Positions 27,148-35,377 of a stretch of 64,000 bases of DNA are shown here, one piece after another. A program made the translations under genes and the position numbers. Below the pieces are notes generated by a model, which saw nothing but the letters and a program-made list of their open reading frames with translations, had not been told where the DNA came from and did not search any database. The stretch lies in NCBI RefSeq assembly GCF_022009635.1, contig NZ_CP091716.1:1937001-2001000 (forward strand), written 5' to 3'. The DNA is from Variovorax paradoxus. GTDB taxonomy: Bacteria; Pseudomonadota; Gammaproteobacteria; Burkholderiales; Burkholderiaceae_C. The first letter of the stretch is position 1, and every line of letters starts with the position of its first letter.

Positions 27148-28443
27148 ATGGCAGCCGAACACAACCAGCAATACCCGCGCGGCCTGGCTTTTTCCGACGC
27201 GCTGATGCGCGAGGTGCGGCAGCGCTTCCTGGGCGTCGAGCATGATCACCACGGGCGCGAGCGCCTGTACTTCGACAACGCCGGCGGCTCGTTCCGGCTG
27301 AAGGCGGCGGTCGAGCGCTTCGCGCAGGTCGACGCCATTCCCGACAACGCCGAGCGCATCCACGCCACGGCCGTCGAGCTGCAGGACATCCAGGCCAAGG
27401 GCAGCGAAGACCTGCGCACCATCCTCAATGCCAAGGGCGGCAGCGTGTACGCATCGTTCTCCGCCTCGGGCGCCATGTTCGACATGGTGCGCGCCATTGC
27501 CGAGAACGTGCCGGGCACGAACATGGTCACCACCGTGCTCGAACACCCTTCGGCCTTCGACGCGATGAGCCTCTACGCCGAGCGCCTGGGTCGCGAGCTG
27601 CGGGTGGCGCCTAGCAACCCGGTCACCGGCGGCATCGATGTCGAAGAAATCGTGCGGCTGGTCGACAAGGACACCTGCCTGCTCAACGTGATCTACGCGT
27701 CGAACATCTCGGGCGCCAAGCTCGACATGGAGGCCATCGTGCGCCGCGCGCGCGAGATCAAGCCCGACCTGTACATCCTGGTCGATGCCGTGCAGCACGC
27801 GCCGCACGGCCTCATCGACCTGCAGAAGACGCCGGTGGACGGCATCAACCTCGCGCCGTACAAGTTCTTCGGCTGCCGGGGTTCGGGGCTGTCGTGGCTG
27901 TCGGAGCGCGCGGCCGTGCTGCCGCACCACAAACTGGCCGGCAAGAAGGCCGGCTACTGGGACCTGGGCAGCTCGGCGCCCTGGCAGTTCGCGGTGCTCA
28001 CCGAGATCGTCGACTACGTGTGCTGGCTCGGCGGCCAGTTCAGCGACGCCACCGACCGCCGAGGCCTGTTCGTGGCCGGCATCACCCACATCGAGCTGCA
28101 CGAGCGCGCGCTGCTGGCCCTGCTGCTGGACGGCAACGAGAACGCCACCGGCATGCGCGAGATGCGCGGCGTGGAAGTGTTCCTCGACCACGAGGACCTG
28201 ACGAAGCGCGACCTGATCCTGGGCATCGGCTTCGAGCGCATCGACTGCACGCAGGCGGTGGTCGAGTACGCGAAGCACGGCGTGACGGTCTACGAGCGCG
28301 TGGCCACCAGCATCTACTCGAAGCGCATGCTCGAATCCTTCGGCATCGCGGGCACCGTGCGGGTGTCGCCGCTGCACTGCAATTCGGTCGCCGACGTAGA
28401 GAAATTTCTGCAGATCACCGCCCGGATCGCCGCTGACACCTGA
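27148..28443 (+). CDS. Class V aminotransferase-fold PLP enzyme
   Basis: 431 residues. The fold landmarks are YFDNAGGSF near the N-terminus, TTVLEHPSAFDA, the cofactor aspartate in ILVDAVQHAPHG, and the PLP lysine at about residue 239 in INLAPYKFFGCRGSG. Class V members include cysteine desulfurases, selenocysteine lyases and isopenicillin-N-epimerase-like enzymes; the sequence does not decide between them. It is cotranscribed with a periplasmic amino-acid-binding protein, so it probably acts on the compound that protein captures. No SufE, IscU or other Fe-S assembly gene is close, which argues against a general desulfurase. Confidence 0.85.
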   Translation: MAAEHNQQYPRGLAFSDALMREVRQRFLGVEHDHHGRERLYFDNAGGSFRLKAAVERFAQVDAIPDNAERIHATAVELQDIQAKGSEDLRTILNAKGGSVYASFSASGAMFDMVRAIAENVPGTNMVTTVLEHPSAFDAMSLYAERLGRELRVAPSNPVTGGIDVEEIVRLVDKDTCLLNVIYASNISGAKLDMEAIVRRAREIKPDLYILVDAVQHAPHGLIDLQKTPVDGINLAPYKFFGCRGSGLSWLSERAAVLPHHKLAGKKAGYWDLGSSAPWQFAVLTEIVDYVCWLGGQFSDATDRRGLFVAGITHIELHERALLALLLDGNENATGMREMRGVEVFLDHEDLTKRDLILGIGFERIDCTQAVVEYAKHGVTVYERVATSIYSKRMLESFGIAGTVRVSPLHCNSVADVEKFLQITARIAADT

Positions 28444-28463
28444 CTGTCATATTCAGTCATATT
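28444..28463. promoter_or_regulatory. Tandem direct repeat upstream of the tel-like operon
   Basis: CTGTCATATT at 28444-28453 is followed directly by CAGTCATATT, giving an exact ten-base period with the core GTCATATT twice. It begins at the end of the preceding gene, 55 bases before the TTG start. Similarity to a Pho box (CTGTCAT repeats) is only partial because Pho boxes have an eleven-base period. Confidence 0.35.
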
Positions 28464-28517
28464 GCGTCGGTAGGATGTTTCTCGACCCCCGCTCACAGGG
28501 GGCGAGGAGCATGAGAC

Positions 28518-29642
28518 TTGGAAATTCGCAAGCTGATCGCGCCGGTGCTGGCCGCGGTCCTGCTGGCCGCTGTGGCGGGCGGCGTCTGGTATTCGAACAC
28601 CCGCCTGCACGATGACTCGGCCACCGCCGCGGCCGCCCGCATCGAACAAGACAAACAGGTCACGCTGCGCGGCCTGATCGGCTCCGAGAAAGAAACCTTC
28701 TTTGCCGACCCGCGCGTGCAGAAGGCCCTTGCCGCGCAGGGCATCACCGTGACAGTCGAGAAGGCCGGCTCGCGGGCCATTGCCAGCCGCTACGACGCCA
28801 GCAAGTTCGACTTCGGATTCCCCTCGGGCGCGCCCGCCGCGGCGCAGCTCAAGACGCTGGCCAAGGCGCCCAATGTCTTCAACCCGTTCTACACGCCCAT
28901 CGTGCTGGCCAGCTGGCGGCCGATCGCGGAAATTCTCGTGGCCAACGGCATCGCGCAGAAGCAGGGCGACTTCTACTACGTGGTCGACCTGCCGGGCCTG
29001 ATGGCCATGATCGAGAAGGGCACGCGCTGGAAGGAGCTCAAGGCGAGCAGCGCGTTTTCCACCAGCAAGTCGCTGCTCATCAACTCGACCGACGTGCGCA
29101 CCTCCAACTCGGCGGCCATGTACCTGGCGCTCGCGAGCTACTTGGCCAACAGCCAGCAGATCGTGCAGAGCCAGCAGGACGTGGACCGCGTCATGCCGGT
29201 GGTGGCGCCGCTCTTCCTGCGCCAGGGCTTCCAGGAGCAGTCGTCGGCCGGCCCGTTCGAGGATTACCTGGCGCTGGGCATGGGCAAGGCGCCGCTGCTG
29301 GTGGCCTACGAGTCGCAGATGGTCGAGTTCTGGCTCAAGAACCCCGACCGCCTCAAGAGCGACATGGTGCTGATGTACCCCAAGCCCACCGTCTTTTCCA
29401 AGCATGTGCTGGTGCCCTACACGCCGGCCGGTGCGCGCCTGGGCGCGGCATTGGAGAACGACGCGGCCCTGCGCGAGCTGGCCCACGAATACGGCTACCG
29501 CACCGGCGGCGACACCAAGGGCCCCGAGACCTGGGCCGCGCGCGGCGTGAAGGTGCCCGAGGTGCTGGTCGACGTGATCGACCCGCCGAGCTTCGAGTGG
29601 CTCGAACGGATGACCGCGGGCATCGAAGCCCGCTTCAAGTGA
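28518..29642 (+). CDS. Membrane-anchored binding-protein-like component of tel-type operon
   Basis: 374 residues from TTG at 28518, chosen because GAGGAG at 28504-28509 sits eight bases ahead. The nearby ATG at 28511 is out of frame and too close to the ribosome site. One N-terminal helix (about 7-24) anchors a periplasmic domain with the two-lobed binding-protein pattern (LRGLIGSEKETFF, FDFGFPSGAPAA, LLVAYESQMVEFW, VLVPYTPAGARLG). The C-terminus has no further helix. It heads a four-gene operon with TelA 37 bases downstream. It may correspond to the membrane partner of TelA in kla/tel loci, but that link is inference. Confidence 0.75.
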   Translation: MEIRKLIAPVLAAVLLAAVAGGVWYSNTRLHDDSATAAAARIEQDKQVTLRGLIGSEKETFFADPRVQKALAAQGITVTVEKAGSRAIASRYDASKFDFGFPSGAPAAAQLKTLAKAPNVFNPFYTPIVLASWRPIAEILVANGIAQKQGDFYYVVDLPGLMAMIEKGTRWKELKASSAFSTSKSLLINSTDVRTSNSAAMYLALASYLANSQQIVQSQQDVDRVMPVVAPLFLRQGFQEQSSAGPFEDYLALGMGKAPLLVAYESQMVEFWLKNPDRLKSDMVLMYPKPTVFSKHVLVPYTPAGARLGAALENDAALRELAHEYGYRTGGDTKGPETWAARGVKVPEVLVDVIDPPSFEWLERMTAGIEARFK

Positions 29643-29679
29643 ATCGACGAACAAACAACGAACGGACCGAGGATCGACC

Positions 29680-30930
29680 ATGAACGCGCCTGTCACCACC
29701 GCAACCACCACCACCGCAACCGCTCCCATCGACCTGCAGCCGCCGCAGGCCTTCACGCTGGAGCCGCCCGCGCCCGTCGCGCCGGTACCGGTCGAATCGG
29801 CCAGCGGCAAAGTGCGCCTGAAGCCCGAAGACGTGGCCGAGCTCGACGCGCAGGTGGCGCGCTTCATCGACGACATCACCCAGCACGACAGCCAGCATCC
29901 GCAGTTCAAGGAAGCCGTGGAGCGCATTCATTCGATGGGCAGCAAGGACATCCAGGCCTCGGCCGCGGTGTCCAACCGCATGCTCGACCGGCCCGTAGGC
30001 TCGCTGCGCAACGGCCTGTTCGACAAGGGCGCGCAGATCGGCCAGTCGCTCATCGACCTGCGCCACCAGGTGGAAGACCTCGACCCGTCGAAGCAGGGCG
30101 ACCTGTTCTCCGCGCGCAAGCTGCTGGGGCTCATTCCGCTGGGCAACAAGCTGATCGCGTACTTCGAGCGCTACCAGTCGTCGCAGTCCCACCTGAACGC
30201 CATCATCGAATCGCTCAAGCGCGGCAAGGACGAGCTGCTGCGCGACAACACCGCCATCGAGCAGGAAAAGGTCAACCTCTGGACGCTGATGGAGCGGCTC
30301 GAGAAATACGTGCACATCGGCAAGGCCCTCGACGGCAAGCTCGATGCCAAGGCGCGCGAACTCGACGCCACCGACCCCGAGAAGGCCCGCGTGATCCGCG
30401 AGGAAATGCTGTTCTATTCGCGCCAGAAGGTCACCGACCTGCTCACCCAGCTCGCGGTGAACATCCAGGGCTACCTGGCGCTGGACATGATTCGCAAGAA
30501 CAACCTGGAGCTGATGAAGGGCGTGGACCGCGCCACCACCACCACCGTGGCCGCGCTGCGCACCGCGGTGATCGTGGCGCAGGCGCTGTCCAACCAGAAG
30601 CTGGTGCTCGACCAGATCAGCGCGCTCAACGCGACCACGGGCAACCTCATCGCCAGCACCAGCGAGATGCTGCGCGACCAGAGCAGTGCCATCCACCAGC
30701 AGGCCGCTTCCAGCACCATCGAGATCGCCAAGCTGCAGCAGGCCTTCGCCAACATCTACCAGACCATGGACACCATCGCCGACTTCAAGAGCCGCGCGCT
30801 CGACTCCATGCAGACCACGGTGGACACGCTGACGAACGAAGTCGCCAAGAGCCGCACCTACCTCGACCGCGTGCGCCGCCAGGAAACGAACGAGGTGCTG
30901 CAGGAGCCGCGCGGCGAGGTCGCACTGTGA
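29680..30930 (+). CDS. telA: TelA/KlaB-family toxic anion resistance protein
   Basis: 416 residues. A Thr/Ala/Pro-rich N-terminus of about 45 residues precedes the TelA domain, almost entirely helical and soluble, with FSARKLLGLIPLGNKLIAYF, ERYQSSQSHLNAIIESLKRGK and DMIRKNNLELMKGVDRATTT. TelA proteins are linked to tellurite resistance in plasmid kla/tel loci, and to colicin and phage effects, but the mechanism is unknown. The absence of a signal peptide puts it in the cytoplasm. Its stop overlaps the GTG of the next gene, so the operon is translationally coupled. Confidence 0.92.
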   Translation: MNAPVTTATTTTATAPIDLQPPQAFTLEPPAPVAPVPVESASGKVRLKPEDVAELDAQVARFIDDITQHDSQHPQFKEAVERIHSMGSKDIQASAAVSNRMLDRPVGSLRNGLFDKGAQIGQSLIDLRHQVEDLDPSKQGDLFSARKLLGLIPLGNKLIAYFERYQSSQSHLNAIIESLKRGKDELLRDNTAIEQEKVNLWTLMERLEKYVHIGKALDGKLDAKARELDATDPEKARVIREEMLFYSRQKVTDLLTQLAVNIQGYLALDMIRKNNLELMKGVDRATTTTVAALRTAVIVAQALSNQKLVLDQISALNATTGNLIASTSEMLRDQSSAIHQQAASSTIEIAKLQQAFANIYQTMDTIADFKSRALDSMQTTVDTLTNEVAKSRTYLDRVRRQETNEVLQEPRGEVAL

Positions 30931-32531
30931 GCCTGTGGTCGCGCCGGCTGGCGCTCGCGTTCGTCGCGGCCCTGTCGCTGGGCCTCGCGGCCTGCGGCAA
31001 GGACGATTCGCAGGGCACCGCAGGCAGCGGGTCGCCCGTCGCCGATACGGCCGCCTTCACCATCCTCGCGGGTTCCGAGCTGAAAGACATCGAAGGCCCC
31101 ATCGTCGATGCCGCCAAGGCGGCCGGCGTGGAAGTGAAATTCTCATACGCCGGCACGCTGGACATCGTCGAGCGCATCAACGCCGGCGAGCGTTTCGACG
31201 CCATCCTGCCGCCCAACGGCGCCTACCCGGCGCTGGCGCTGCAGAGCAAGCCGGTGGCGCGCGACAAGCTCTTCTACTCGCGCATCGCGCTCGGCGTGAA
31301 GAACGCCAAGGCCGCGCAGCTCGGCTGGAACAGGAAGCCGCCGGGCTGGGCCGAGATCGCCAAGGCCGCGGGCTCCGGGCAGTTGCGCTACGGCATGACC
31401 AATGCCACCAGCTCCAACACCGGCATGAGCGCGCTGTTCGCGGTGGCCTCCGCGCTGGCCGGCAAGACAGAAGACCTGACGGCGCAGGACGTGGACGAGA
31501 AAACGCTCAAGGCCTTCCTCTCGGGCCAGAAGCTCACGGCGGGCAGCTCCGGCTGGCTGGCCGACGCCTACGTGAAAGATCCGTCCGCCATCGACGCGAT
31601 GGTCAACTACGAAGCGGTGATCCTGCGCGCCAACGAGAAGCTGCCCAAGGCCGACCAGCTCGCGCTGATCTACCCGCGCGACGGCATGATCTCGGCCGAC
31701 TACCCGCTGATGCTGCTCAACGACCGCAAGCGCGATGCCTATACCCAGCTGGTCGGCGCGCTCAAGGCCGCGCCGTTCCAGCGCGATGCGCTGTCGGCCG
31801 CCTTCCTGCGCCCCGCCAACCCCGAGGTGCCCGCCGCCGGCGCGCTGCCCACCGCCGCCGTGGCCGAACTGGGCTTTCCCAACCGGCTGGAGGTGATCGA
31901 CGCGGTACTCGGCACCTACCAGTCGCAGTGGCGCAAGCCCGCCACCTCGATCTTCGTGCTCGACCTCAGCGGCTCGATGCAGGGCGCGCGCCTGGAGTCG
32001 ATGCGCGAGGCGCTCAAGCTGCTGTCGGGCGCCGACGGGGCCAGCACCGCCGCGGCCACCGCCAGCACGCGCTACAGCGCCTTCCAGAGCCGCGAGCGCG
32101 TGGTGCTGATCACCTTCGCCACCCAGGTGCAGGCCCCGGTGTGGGTACGCTTCGAAGCCGACAAGATCGACGCCGCCCGCGCCGAGCTGCGCCAGCGCGC
32201 CGATGCCATGAAGGCCGACGGCGGCACCGCCATCTACTCGGCGCTGGCCGCCGCCGAAGACCTCGCGCGGCAAGAGCAGCAGAACGACCCCGGCCGCTTC
32301 GTCAGCATCGTGCTGCTGACCGACGGCGAGAACAACTCGGGCCTGCGGCCCAATGAGTTCCGCGACCGCTATGCGGCAGGCGGCCTGCCGGCGCGCATCT
32401 TCCCGATCCTGTTCGGCGAAGGCAATGTGGACGAGATGCGGCAGATCGCGCAGCTCTCGGGCGGCCGCGAATTCGACGGCCGCAAGCTGCGGCTGGCGCA
32501 GGTGTTCAAGGAAATCCGGGGCTACCAGTGA
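30927..32531 (+). CDS. Lipoprotein fusing a substrate-binding domain to a von Willebrand A domain
   Basis: 534 residues from GTG at 30927, overlapping the telA stop. Signal peptide and lipobox LAAC place the lipidated Cys near residue 23. Residues of about 40-310 form an extracellular binding-protein-like domain (FTILAGSELKDIEG, KFSYAGTLDIVERI, TNATSSNTGMSALFAV). Residues of about 340-530 are a vWA domain with an intact MIDAS: DLSGSMQ at 346-352, the threonine in GGTAIYSAL, and the late aspartate in LTDGENNSG. It could couple ligand sensing to metal-dependent protein contacts at the membrane. The next start overlaps its stop. Confidence 0.88.
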   Translation: MSLWSRRLALAFVAALSLGLAACGKDDSQGTAGSGSPVADTAAFTILAGSELKDIEGPIVDAAKAAGVEVKFSYAGTLDIVERINAGERFDAILPPNGAYPALALQSKPVARDKLFYSRIALGVKNAKAAQLGWNRKPPGWAEIAKAAGSGQLRYGMTNATSSNTGMSALFAVASALAGKTEDLTAQDVDEKTLKAFLSGQKLTAGSSGWLADAYVKDPSAIDAMVNYEAVILRANEKLPKADQLALIYPRDGMISADYPLMLLNDRKRDAYTQLVGALKAAPFQRDALSAAFLRPANPEVPAAGALPTAAVAELGFPNRLEVIDAVLGTYQSQWRKPATSIFVLDLSGSMQGARLESMREALKLLSGADGASTAAATASTRYSAFQSRERVVLITFATQVQAPVWVRFEADKIDAARAELRQRADAMKADGGTAIYSALAAAEDLARQEQQNDPGRFVSIVLLTDGENNSGLRPNEFRDRYAAGGLPARIFPILFGEGNVDEMRQIAQLSGGREFDGRKLRLAQVFKEIRGYQ

Positions 32532-33160
32532 TGCCGGAGCGTTCGCTGAAGTTGCGCGCGCTGCTGTTCCTCTACGGCAACGGCAACATCCTGGGCTGCG
32601 CGCTGGCGCTGCTGGGGCCGGCGCTGCTGTTCGCGGGCGTGATCGACCGGGGCTGGCTGCTGATCACCGCGGGCCTGTACGTGGCCGGCGGGTTGATGGG
32701 CCGCAAGGCGCCCGAGCTGGAGCGCCGCATCGAAGACAGCCTCAGCGTCGAGCAGACGCTGGAACGGCTCGACCGCGTGGTCGCGCAGGCGCAGCCGCAC
32801 CTGACCGACGACATGCGCAAGAGCCTGGACAACGTGCGCGGCTCGGTGGGCGAGGTGCTGCCGCGCCTCGTGGGCGCGGGCTCGCACGGCGACGATCTGT
32901 TCACCGTGCGCGAGACCGTGCTGCGCTACCTGCCCGAAACGCTCGCCAACTACGTCGCGCTGCCGCCGGCCTTTCGCATCACGCATGCGGTGAAGGACGG
33001 CAAGACGGCGCGCCAGCTGCTCGGCGAGCAGCTGGGCCTGCTCGATGCCAAGCTGCGCGAGATCGTCGCCAACGTGGCGTCGAGCGATGCCGCCGCGCTG
33101 GTGGCCAACGGGCAGTTCCTCGAAAAGAAGTTCCGCCAGCCCGACTTCCTGGCGGGCTGA
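32531..33160 (+). CDS. Two-helix membrane protein, possibly XpaC-like
   Basis: 209 residues from ATG at 32531; GTG at 32528 is an alternative. Two hydrophobic helices (about 20-38 and 42-58) are followed by a soluble helical domain with LERLDRVVAQAQPHL and ELERRIEDSLSVEQ. XpaC-family membrane proteins often lie beside TelA genes in other bacteria, and this arrangement is similar, but the sequence match is not certain by eye. It is the last gene of the tel-type operon and converges on an aldehyde dehydrogenase gene ending 18 bases away. Confidence 0.7.
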   Translation: MPERSLKLRALLFLYGNGNILGCALALLGPALLFAGVIDRGWLLITAGLYVAGGLMGRKAPELERRIEDSLSVEQTLERLDRVVAQAQPHLTDDMRKSLDNVRGSVGEVLPRLVGAGSHGDDLFTVRETVLRYLPETLANYVALPPAFRITHAVKDGKTARQLLGEQLGLLDAKLREIVANVASSDAAALVANGQFLEKKFRQPDFLAG

Positions 33161-33178
33161 ACGCAGCGGCCCTGAAGC

Positions 33179-34630
33179 TCAGAACGGATAGTGACGCGGC
33201 GTCGTCTGCACCGTGATCCAGCGCAGCTCCGTGAAGGCTTCCACCCCGGCCCGGCCGCCGAAGCGCCCGTAGCCTGAGGACTTCACCCCGCCGAAGGGCA
33301 TCTGCGCCTCGTCGTGCACCGTGGGGCCGTTGACGTGGCAGATGCCGGCCTCGATCCGTTGCGCCACGTTCCATGCGCGCGCCACGTCGCGGCCGAACAC
33401 CGCCGACGAGAGGCCGAATTCGTTGTCGTTGGCGATCGTCACCGCTTCTTCCACGCCGCTGACGCGCACCACGGCCTTCACCGGCGCGAAGGATTCCTCG
33501 CGGTAGATTTCCATCGCGGGCGTCACATGGTCGAGCACGGTCGCGGGCATCAGCGTGTTCTCGGCCTTGCCGCCGCACACCAGCTTCGCGCCCTTGGCCA
33601 GCGCGTCGTCGATGAGCGCGTTGCAGCGCTTCACAGTGCTCATGTCGACCACCGAGCCGAGCACGACCGGGCCTTCGCGCGGATCGCCGAGCGGCAGCGC
33701 CTGCGCGCGCGCCGCGAACTTCGAGACGAATTCGTCGGCCACCGCGTTGTCGACCACGATGCGTTCGGTCGACATGCAGATCTGCCCCGAGTTGGCGAAC
33801 GAACCGAAGATGGCCGCGTTCACGGCGGCATCGATGTCCGCGTCGTCCAGCACCACGAAGGGCGCCTTGCCGCCGAGTTCGAGCACCGCGGGTTTCAGGT
33901 ACTTGGCGCAGGTCTGCGCGATGAGCCGGCCCACGCGCGTGGAGCCGGTGAAGTTGACGCGCCGCACGGCAGGGTGTGCCACCATCGCCTCGACCACCGC
34001 GCCGGCATCGGCGGGCGCGTTGGTCACGAAGTTGACGACGCCCTGGGGCAGGCCGGCCTCGATGAGCGATTCGATGATGAGCGCATGCGTCTCGGGGCAC
34101 AGCTCCGAGCCCTTCAGCACCACCGTGTTGCCGCAGGCCAGCGGCGTGGCGATGGCGCGCGTGGCCAGGATCACCGGCGCGTTCCACGGCGCGATGCCGA
34201 TTACTACGCCCGCGGCCTGCCGCACGCCCATGGCCAGGCTGCCGGGCACGTCGGACGGAATCACCTCGCCGGCGATCTGCGTGGTGAGCGAGGCGGCTTC
34301 GGTGAGGATGCCGGCCGCCAGATGCACGTTGAAGCCGGCCCACAGGGCCGAAGCGCCGGTCTCGCGGGCCATCGCTTGCACGAAGGCGTCGGCGCGCGCT
34401 TCGAGTGCGTGCGCGGCCTTCAGCAACGCGGCGCGACGTTCGTTGGGGCCGGTGGCCGACCAGGCGGCGAAGGCGCGATGCGCGGCCTCGACGGCGGCGA
34501 CAGCGTCGGCCGGCGTGGCTGCCGGCGCGCGCGTGGCGACGGCGCCGTCCAGCGGGTTGCGGCGCTCGAAGGTGGCGCCGCCGGTGGCCGCGCGGCGTTG
34601 GCCGTCGATGAGCATGGAAATGTCTGTCAT
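33179..34630 (-). CDS. NAD(P)-dependent aldehyde dehydrogenase, aromatic type
   Basis: 483 residues. The catalytic Cys285 is in NSGQICMS, Glu251 in LELGGKAP, and the oxyanion and cofactor segment IAPWNAPV is near 146. The pattern NFTGSTRVGRLIA and the PFGGVKSSGYGRFGG end resemble salicylaldehyde/vanillin/benzaldehyde dehydrogenases. It oxidises an aldehyde to a carboxylate; the substrate is not determined by sequence. It begins 33 bases before (upstream in map order) the Liv-type ATPase gene stop and lies on the same strand after it, so it is likely part of that transport operon. Confidence 0.92.
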   Translation of the reverse strand: MTDISMLIDGQRRAATGGATFERRNPLDGAVATRAPAATPADAVAAVEAAHRAFAAWSATGPNERRAALLKAAHALEARADAFVQAMARETGASALWAGFNVHLAAGILTEAASLTTQIAGEVIPSDVPGSLAMGVRQAAGVVIGIAPWNAPVILATRAIATPLACGNTVVLKGSELCPETHALIIESLIEAGLPQGVVNFVTNAPADAGAVVEAMVAHPAVRRVNFTGSTRVGRLIAQTCAKYLKPAVLELGGKAPFVVLDDADIDAAVNAAIFGSFANSGQICMSTERIVVDNAVADEFVSKFAARAQALPLGDPREGPVVLGSVVDMSTVKRCNALIDDALAKGAKLVCGGKAENTLMPATVLDHVTPAMEIYREESFAPVKAVVRVSGVEEAVTIANDNEFGLSSAVFGRDVARAWNVAQRIEAGICHVNGPTVHDEAQMPFGGVKSSGYGRFGGRAGVEAFTELRWITVQTTPRHYPF

Positions 34631-34663
34631 GGGTGTCCTTGCAAAAAGAGGGAAGGGAGGGCG

Positions 34664-35377
34664 TCAGGCCACGCCGAGGTAGGCCTGGCGCACCGCGTCG
34701 GAATGCAGCAGCGTCTGCGCGTCGCCCGAGGCGACCACGCGCCCGCGTTCGAGCACGTAGCCGCGGTCGGCGGCTTGCAGCGCCTTGCGCACGTTCTGCT
34801 CGACCATCAGCACCGTCACGCCTTGCGAGGCGATGCGGCGCACGATGGAAAGCAGCTCGTCGACCATGCGCGGCGCGAGGCCGAGCGAGGGCTCGTCGAG
34901 CATCAGCAGGCGCGGCCCGCTCATCATGGCGCGCGCCACCGCCACCATCTGCTGCTCGCCGCCGCTCATGGTGCCGGCGAGCTGCGTGGCGCGCTCCTTC
35001 AGGCGCGGGAAGTCGTCGAAGGCGCGCGCGAGGCGTTCGGCGCGCAGGCGTGCCGGAATGAGCCAGCCGCCGAGCTCGAGGTTCTCGGTGACCGTCATCT
35101 GCGCGAACAGCTGCCGGCCCTCGGCCACCAGCGCGAGGCCGCGCCGCACGCAGGTGGTGGCCTCGTTGGACGGCAGCGCCGCGCCGTCGAGCGAGACTTC
35201 GCCCGTGCGAGGCAGCAGCCCCGCCAGGGCCTTCAGCAGCGTGGTCTTGCCCGCGCCATTGGGCCCGAGCACCACGGTGACGCCGGGCGCCACGTCGAGG
35301 TCCATGCCCTGGATCACCTGGAAGCCGTGGTAGCCGGCGCTCAAGCCGCGCACGGTGAGTCGACTGGCGGCGTTCAT
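34664..35377 (-). CDS. Branched-chain/aromatic ABC transporter ATPase, LivF-like
   Basis: 237 residues from ATG at 35377. Walker A LGPNGAGKTT, signature MSGGEQQMVAVARAM, Walker B LLMLDEPSLGLAP and H-loop-region LMVEQNV are intact. LivF-like subunits pair with LivG-like ones in importers of branched-chain amino acids, amides, urea or aromatic acids. It overlaps the LivG-like gene by four bases. With the aldehyde dehydrogenase next to it, an aromatic acid or aldehyde-derived ligand is as likely as an amino acid. Confidence 0.93.
   Translation of the reverse strand: MNAASRLTVRGLSAGYHGFQVIQGMDLDVAPGVTVVLGPNGAGKTTLLKALAGLLPRTGEVSLDGAALPSNEATTCVRRGLALVAEGRQLFAQMTVTENLELGGWLIPARLRAERLARAFDDFPRLKERATQLAGTMSGGEQQMVAVARAMMSGPRLLMLDEPSLGLAPRMVDELLSIVRRIASQGVTVLMVEQNVRKALQAADRGYVLERGRVVASGDAQTLLHSDAVRQAYLGVA

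Noticed and set aside
28444..28463. Pho box
   Set aside because: The CTGTCAT-like repeats have a ten-base period; Pho boxes need eleven. It is kept only as an unassigned direct repeat.
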